The notes below the pieces were generated by a model, which was given only the letters and a program-made list of their open reading frames with translations, was not told where the DNA came from and searched no databases. Positions 62,014 through 64,000 of a stretch of DNA of 64,000 nt are shown here, piece after piece. The position numbers were made by a program, and so were the translations under genes. Numbering within the stretch: position 1 is the first letter of the stretch; every line of letters starts with the position of its first letter. Source of the stretch: Sphingomonas sp. Y38-1Y (GTDB lineage Bacteria; Pseudomonadota; Alphaproteobacteria; Sphingomonadales; Sphingomonadaceae). Location of the stretch: assembly GCF_032391395.1 (NCBI RefSeq), contig NZ_CP135916.1, forward strand, positions 1,240,001 to 1,304,000. The letters run 5' to 3'.

Positions 62014-64000
62014 ATGGCCACCGATCTCGACGATCCGCTCGATAACCCGCCCATCGGCATCCTCGACGCGCCGTTCGACAGTGCGCTGTCCGAACGATAC
62101 CTCGTCTATGCGATGTCGACGATCACCGCGCGGTCGCTGCCCGACGTTCGCGACGGGCTGAAGCCGGTGCATCGCCGCCTGCTCTGGGCGATGCGGCTGC
62201 TGCGGCTGGATCCCGCCTCCGGTTACAAGAAGTGTGCGCGCGTCGTCGGCGACGTGATCGGCAAATACCATCCGCATGGCGACCAGTCGGTCTATGACGC
62301 GATGGTCCGCCTGGCGCAGACCTTTGCCCTCCGCTACCCGCTGGTCGACGGGCAGGGCAATTTCGGCAACATCGACGGCGATAACGCCGCCGCCTATCGC
62401 TATACCGAGGCGCGGCTGACGCAGGTCGCGATCGACCTGATGGCGGGGCTGGACGAGGACGCGGTCGATTATCGCCCGACCTATAATGGCGAGGAGCAGG
62501 AGCCCGAGCTGTTCCCGGGCATGTTCCCCAATTTGCTGGCGAACGGCGCGAGCGGCATCGCGGTCGGCATGGCGACGAGCATCCCGCCGCACAATGCCGC
62601 CGAGCTGCTCGACGCCGCGGTGATGCTGATCGACCAGCCCGAGGCCGATGATGCGGCGGTGCTGGCGCATGTGCGAGGGCCGGACTTTCCGACCGGCGGC
62701 ATCGTCGTCGACAGCCCGGCGGCGATCGCCGAAAGCTATGCCACCGGGCGCGGCGGCTTTCGCGTTCGCGCGCGCTACACGATCGAGCGGGAGAAGGGCG
62801 GCGGCTGGCAGGCGGTCGTCACCGAGATCCCGTACGGCGTCCAGAAGGGCAAGCTGATCGAGGCGATCGCCGCGCTCATCAACGACAAGAAGTTTCCGAT
62901 CCTCGCCGACGTGCGTGACGAGTCCGACGCCGAGATCCGCATCGTCCTGGAGCCGCGCGCACGCACCGTCGATCCCGCGACGCTGATGGACGGGCTCTTT
63001 CGCCTGACCGACCTTGAGACGCGAGTGCCGCTCAACCTCAACGTGCTCGATCACCAGCGCACGCCGCGGGTGATGAGCCTGCGCGAGGCGCTGTCGGCCT
63101 GGGTCGACCATCAGTTCGTCGTGCTCCGCCGCCGGTCGCAGCACCGGCTGGACAAGATCGCCGACCGGATCGAGCTGCTCGACGGCTATATCATCGCGTT
63201 CCTCAACCTCGACCGCGTGATCGAGATCATCCGGACCGAGGACGAGCCCAAGCCCGTGATGATGGCCGAGTTCGGGCTGACCGACCGTCAGGCCGAGGCG
63301 ATCCTCAACATGCGGCTGCGCTCGCTTCGCCGGCTGGAGGAGATGGAACTGCGCCGCGAGCGCGACACGCTCGACAAGGAACAGGCCGAGCTCACCGCGC
63401 TGCTCGCCAGCGAGGGCAAGCAGCGGACGCGGCTGAAGCGCGACATGAAGAAGCTGCGCGATCGTTATGGGCCGGGGACGGCGCTGGGCGCGCGGCGCAC
63501 CACGATCGAGGAAGCGGCGCCCGCGCGCGACATCCCGCTGGAGGCGATGATCGAGCGCGAGCCGGTGACGGTGATCGTGTCGCAGCGCGGCTGGATTCGC
63601 GCGATGAAGGGCCATGTCGACCTCGCCTCGACCGAGGCGATGAAGTTTCGTGAGGGCGACGGGCCGCGTTTCGCCTTTCACGCGCAGACCACCGACAAGC
63701 TGATCGTCGCGACCGAGAGCGGGCGCTTCTATACGCTGGGCGCCGACAAGCTGCCCGGCGGACGAGGGTTCGGCGAGCCCTTGAGCCTGATGATCGACCT
63801 GGACGGCGGCGGTGCGATCGTCACCGCGCTGCGGTCGGGCGGCGCGGATGCCAAGCTGCTGGTCGCCGCGAGCGACGGCCGCGGCTTCGTCGTGCGAGAG
63901 GGCGACGTGCTGGCGGAAACGCGCAAGGGCAAGCAGGTCGTCAGCCCGCGCACCGGCGCGAAGCTCAAGGTGGTGCGGCGTGTCGCGGTCGGCGACGATT
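62014..64000 (+). CDS. parC: DNA topoisomerase IV subunit A, N-terminal part
   Basis: The open frame runs off the window after about 662 residues. The breakage-reunion domain starts at [30 protein letters not shown]; catalytic Tyr130 lies in [10 protein letters not shown], and the quinolone-interacting helix is [17 protein letters not shown] (residues 85-101). The beta-propeller C-terminal domain begins around 480. The position equivalent to E. coli ParC Ser80 is Gln91. The short N-terminus and overall form point to ParC, not GyrA. It decatenates daughter chromosomes with ParE. Confidence 0.95.
   Translation, partial: MATDLDDPLDNPPIGILDAPFDSALSERYLVYAMSTITARSLPDVRDGLKPVHRRLLWAMRLLRLDPASGYKKCARVVGDVIGKYHPHGDQSVYDAMVRLAQTFALRYPLVDGQGNFGNIDGDNAAAYRYTEARLTQVAIDLMAGLDEDAVDYRPTYNGEEQEPELFPGMFPNLLANGASGIAVGMATSIPPHNAAELLDAAVMLIDQPEADDAAVLAHVRGPDFPTGGIVVDSPAAIAESYATGRGGFRVRARYTIEREKGGGWQAVVTEIPYGVQKGKLIEAIAALINDKKFPILADVRDESDAEIRIVLEPRARTVDPATLMDGLFRLTDLETRVPLNLNVLDHQRTPRVMSLREALSAWVDHQFVVLRRRSQHRLDKIADRIELLDGYIIAFLNLDRVIEIIRTEDEPKPVMMAEFGLTDRQAEAILNMRLRSLRRLEEMELRRERDTLDKEQAELTALLASEGKQRTRLKRDMKKLRDRYGPGTALGARRTTIEEAAPARDIPLEAMIEREPVTVIVSQRGWIRAMKGHVDLASTEAMKFREGDGPRFAFHAQTTDKLIVATESGRFYTLGADKLPGGRGFGEPLSLMIDLDGGGAIVTALRSGGADAKLLVAASDGRGFVVREGDVLAETRKGKQVVSPRTGAKLKVVRRVAVGDD

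Overview
This 64 kb window is chromosomal DNA from a high-GC alphaproteobacterium, most likely a sphingomonad (Sphingomonas or a close relative). The assignment rests on protein style (ClpB, Kup, S1, ParC), on GGAAC-N16/17-CGTT promoters typical of the alphaproteobacterial general stress sigma factor EcfG, and on paired inverted intergenic repeats common in this group. It is mostly ordinary core genome with dense coding on both strands. I see no prophage, insertion sequence, CRISPR array or plasmid genes.

Layout. 1-10.8 kb: end of an M28 peptidase gene, clpB, a nucleoside transporter, an amidohydrolase, a GST, a queuosine-precursor transporter coupled to argB, and a pdxH-CDF-phzF operon. 10.8-14.8 kb: a complete bacterial NHEJ pair (ku, ligD) plus an OsmC protein. 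14.8-24.5 kb: a HAD phosphatase; a compact leader-peptide and attenuator-like RNA ahead of an FMN reductase; a gamma-glutamyltransferase lipoprotein; an acyl-CoA ligase; and several small stress-type genes. 24.5-30.2 kb: a divergent cluster of 'exosortase A system-associated' genes (two hydrolases, acyl carrier protein, acetyltransferase, acyl-CoA ligase, PLP decarboxylase) with no exosortase beside it. 30.2-40.9 kb: saccharopine-dehydrogenase-like protein, ABC exporter, cysK, alanine dehydrogenase with a divergent Lrp regulator, kup, tRNA-Met and a ROK kinase. 41-44.3 kb: a stress island of small proteins (CsbD-like, entericidin-like, lipoprotein) around a PAS-LuxR regulator. 44.3-55.3 kb: envelope and translation/secretion genes (yciB, ftsY, mtaB, a GGDEF/EAL protein, ffh, rpsP, rimM), a tRNA-Leu(UAA) interrupted by a group I intron, ihfB and rpsA. 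55.6-64 kb: a GST, a repeat-bounded frameshifted GIY-YIG gene, arginine succinyltransferase pathway genes (astA, astB, an M20 hydrolase), an erythromycin-esterase-like protein, and the start of parC.

Three observations stand out. (1) A tRNA-Leu(UAA) gene carries a 232-nt group I intron that closely resembles the cyanobacterial and plastid tRNA-Leu intron. (2) An 18-codon ORF has a 14-nt perfect match to the anti-Shine-Dalgarno tail of 16S rRNA; it sits in a leader with mutually exclusive stems and a strong terminator just before an FMN reductase. (3) A GIY-YIG endonuclease gene is enclosed by perfect 29-bp inverted repeats that recur elsewhere in the window without a gene. In addition, six small-protein genes have near-perfect EcfG-type promoters, which ties them to the general stress response.
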